Of a stretch of DNA of 64,000 bases, positions 63,751-64,000 are shown in pieces. Position numbers and translations under genes: made by a program. The notes under the pieces were generated by a model that worked only from the letters and a program-made list of their open reading frames with translations, was not told the origin of the DNA and did not search any database. Source of the DNA: DASVBE01 sp963770375 (GTDB lineage: Bacteria; Actinomycetota; Actinomycetes; Streptosporangiales; Streptosporangiaceae); the NCBI GenBank assembly GCA_963770375.1, contig CAVYPM010000014.1, positions 1-64,000 of the forward strand, written 5' to 3'. Numbering within the stretch: the stretch's first letter is position 1; each line of letters starts with the position of its first letter.

Positions 63751-64000
63751 CTACGCCGCGGCGGGCGGGCCGAACCAGGTGGTCAGCGCGTCCGCGAGGC
63801 CCGGGTCGGTAACGTCCCCCACCCAGGCGACATAGCCGTCGGGCCGGACCAGCACCGCCGCGGGCGCGGTGACCTCGCCGAGCACGGGCAGCTCCCACGC
63901 CCCGGCGTAGGTAGCCTCGGCCAGCTGCACCCGGCCCGCCCACGGCGTGAGATCGAGCCCACCGGGCTCGCCCAGGTTCAGCAGCACGGGCCGGGCGCCG
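63751..64000 (-). CDS. FAD-dependent aromatic monooxygenase, C-terminal part
   Basis: Only the last ~80 residues lie in the window. PVLLNLGEPGGLDLTPWAGRV...PAAVLVRPDGYVAWVGD...GLADALTTWFG is the thioredoxin-like C-terminal domain of PheA/TfdB-type flavin monooxygenases (the VRPDGYVAW motif). The FAD-binding part lies beyond the right edge. Convergent with arsC, stop codons adjacent. Confidence 0.8.
   Translation of the reverse strand, partial: GARPVLLNLGEPGGLDLTPWAGRVQLAEATYAGAWELPVLGEVTAPAAVLVRPDGYVAWVGDVTDPGLADALTTWFGPPAAA

Overview
The window is about 64 kb of very GC-rich DNA with actinobacterial gene content: an AICE-type integrative element, a DLW-39 peptide, DUF1707 and SCO3933-family proteins, an XRE/TPR regulator, and many GTG starts with ATGA or GTGA overlaps. 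It fits a filamentous actinomycete, but the genus cannot be fixed from sequence alone.

Layout. 1-2.2 kb: the 3' part of a disrupted zinc-ribbon/adenylate-cyclase/AAA regulator. 2.2-3.9 kb: a gene-poor scar holding a terminator, a 3' fragment of tRNA-Tyr, a direct repeat and a LuxR HTH remnant. 3.9-8.5 kb: a DesK-type kinase/regulator pair divergent from an ABC exporter and a membrane protein. 8.46-9.0 kb: a DNA-methyltransferase fragment abutting a transposase fragment. 9.2-16.95 kb: an AICE (regulator, SCO3933-like protein, FtsK-like transfer protein, RepSA-like initiator, Xis, Int) abutting tRNA-Ala(TGC). 17-20.3 kb: HAD-like protein, DLW-39, ABC-F ATPase, DUF1707 protein.

20.3-37.6 kb is the metabolic core: two neighbouring carbon monoxide dehydrogenase modules. 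Module 1 (minus strand) is coxMS (a fused flavin/iron-sulfur subunit), coxL, coxD, coxE, divergent from a LysR regulator. Module 2 (plus strand) is coxM, coxS, coxL, an XdhC-YHS protein, coxG and five consecutive small membrane proteins, with its own coxD/coxE pair convergent on the minus strand. Both large subunits carry the form I AYXCSFR signature. The likely role is oxidation of CO (possibly atmospheric) with electrons passed to the respiratory chain. The five-gene membrane cassette is the best candidate for an undescribed component.

38.2-44.8 kb: two tandem FHA-PrsW membrane-protease genes, with a decayed copy of a beta-lactamase-fold/DUF1697 gene pair between them whose intact version lies further right. 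44.8-54.9 kb: an FtsX-like permease, a zinc-type CDF exporter, a PucR regulator with a ureohydrolase and an NCS1 permease, and a truncated sigma factor. 55-64 kb: a PadR/membrane-protein pair behind three spaced operator-like palindromes, then mostly single housekeeping or hypothetical genes ending with arsC and a partial flavin monooxygenase.

Caution. At least fourteen otherwise intact genes or gene segments are broken by single-base shifts, many in short homopolymers. This could be consensus error or real decay. Genes labelled pseudogene for that reason may be intact in the organism.
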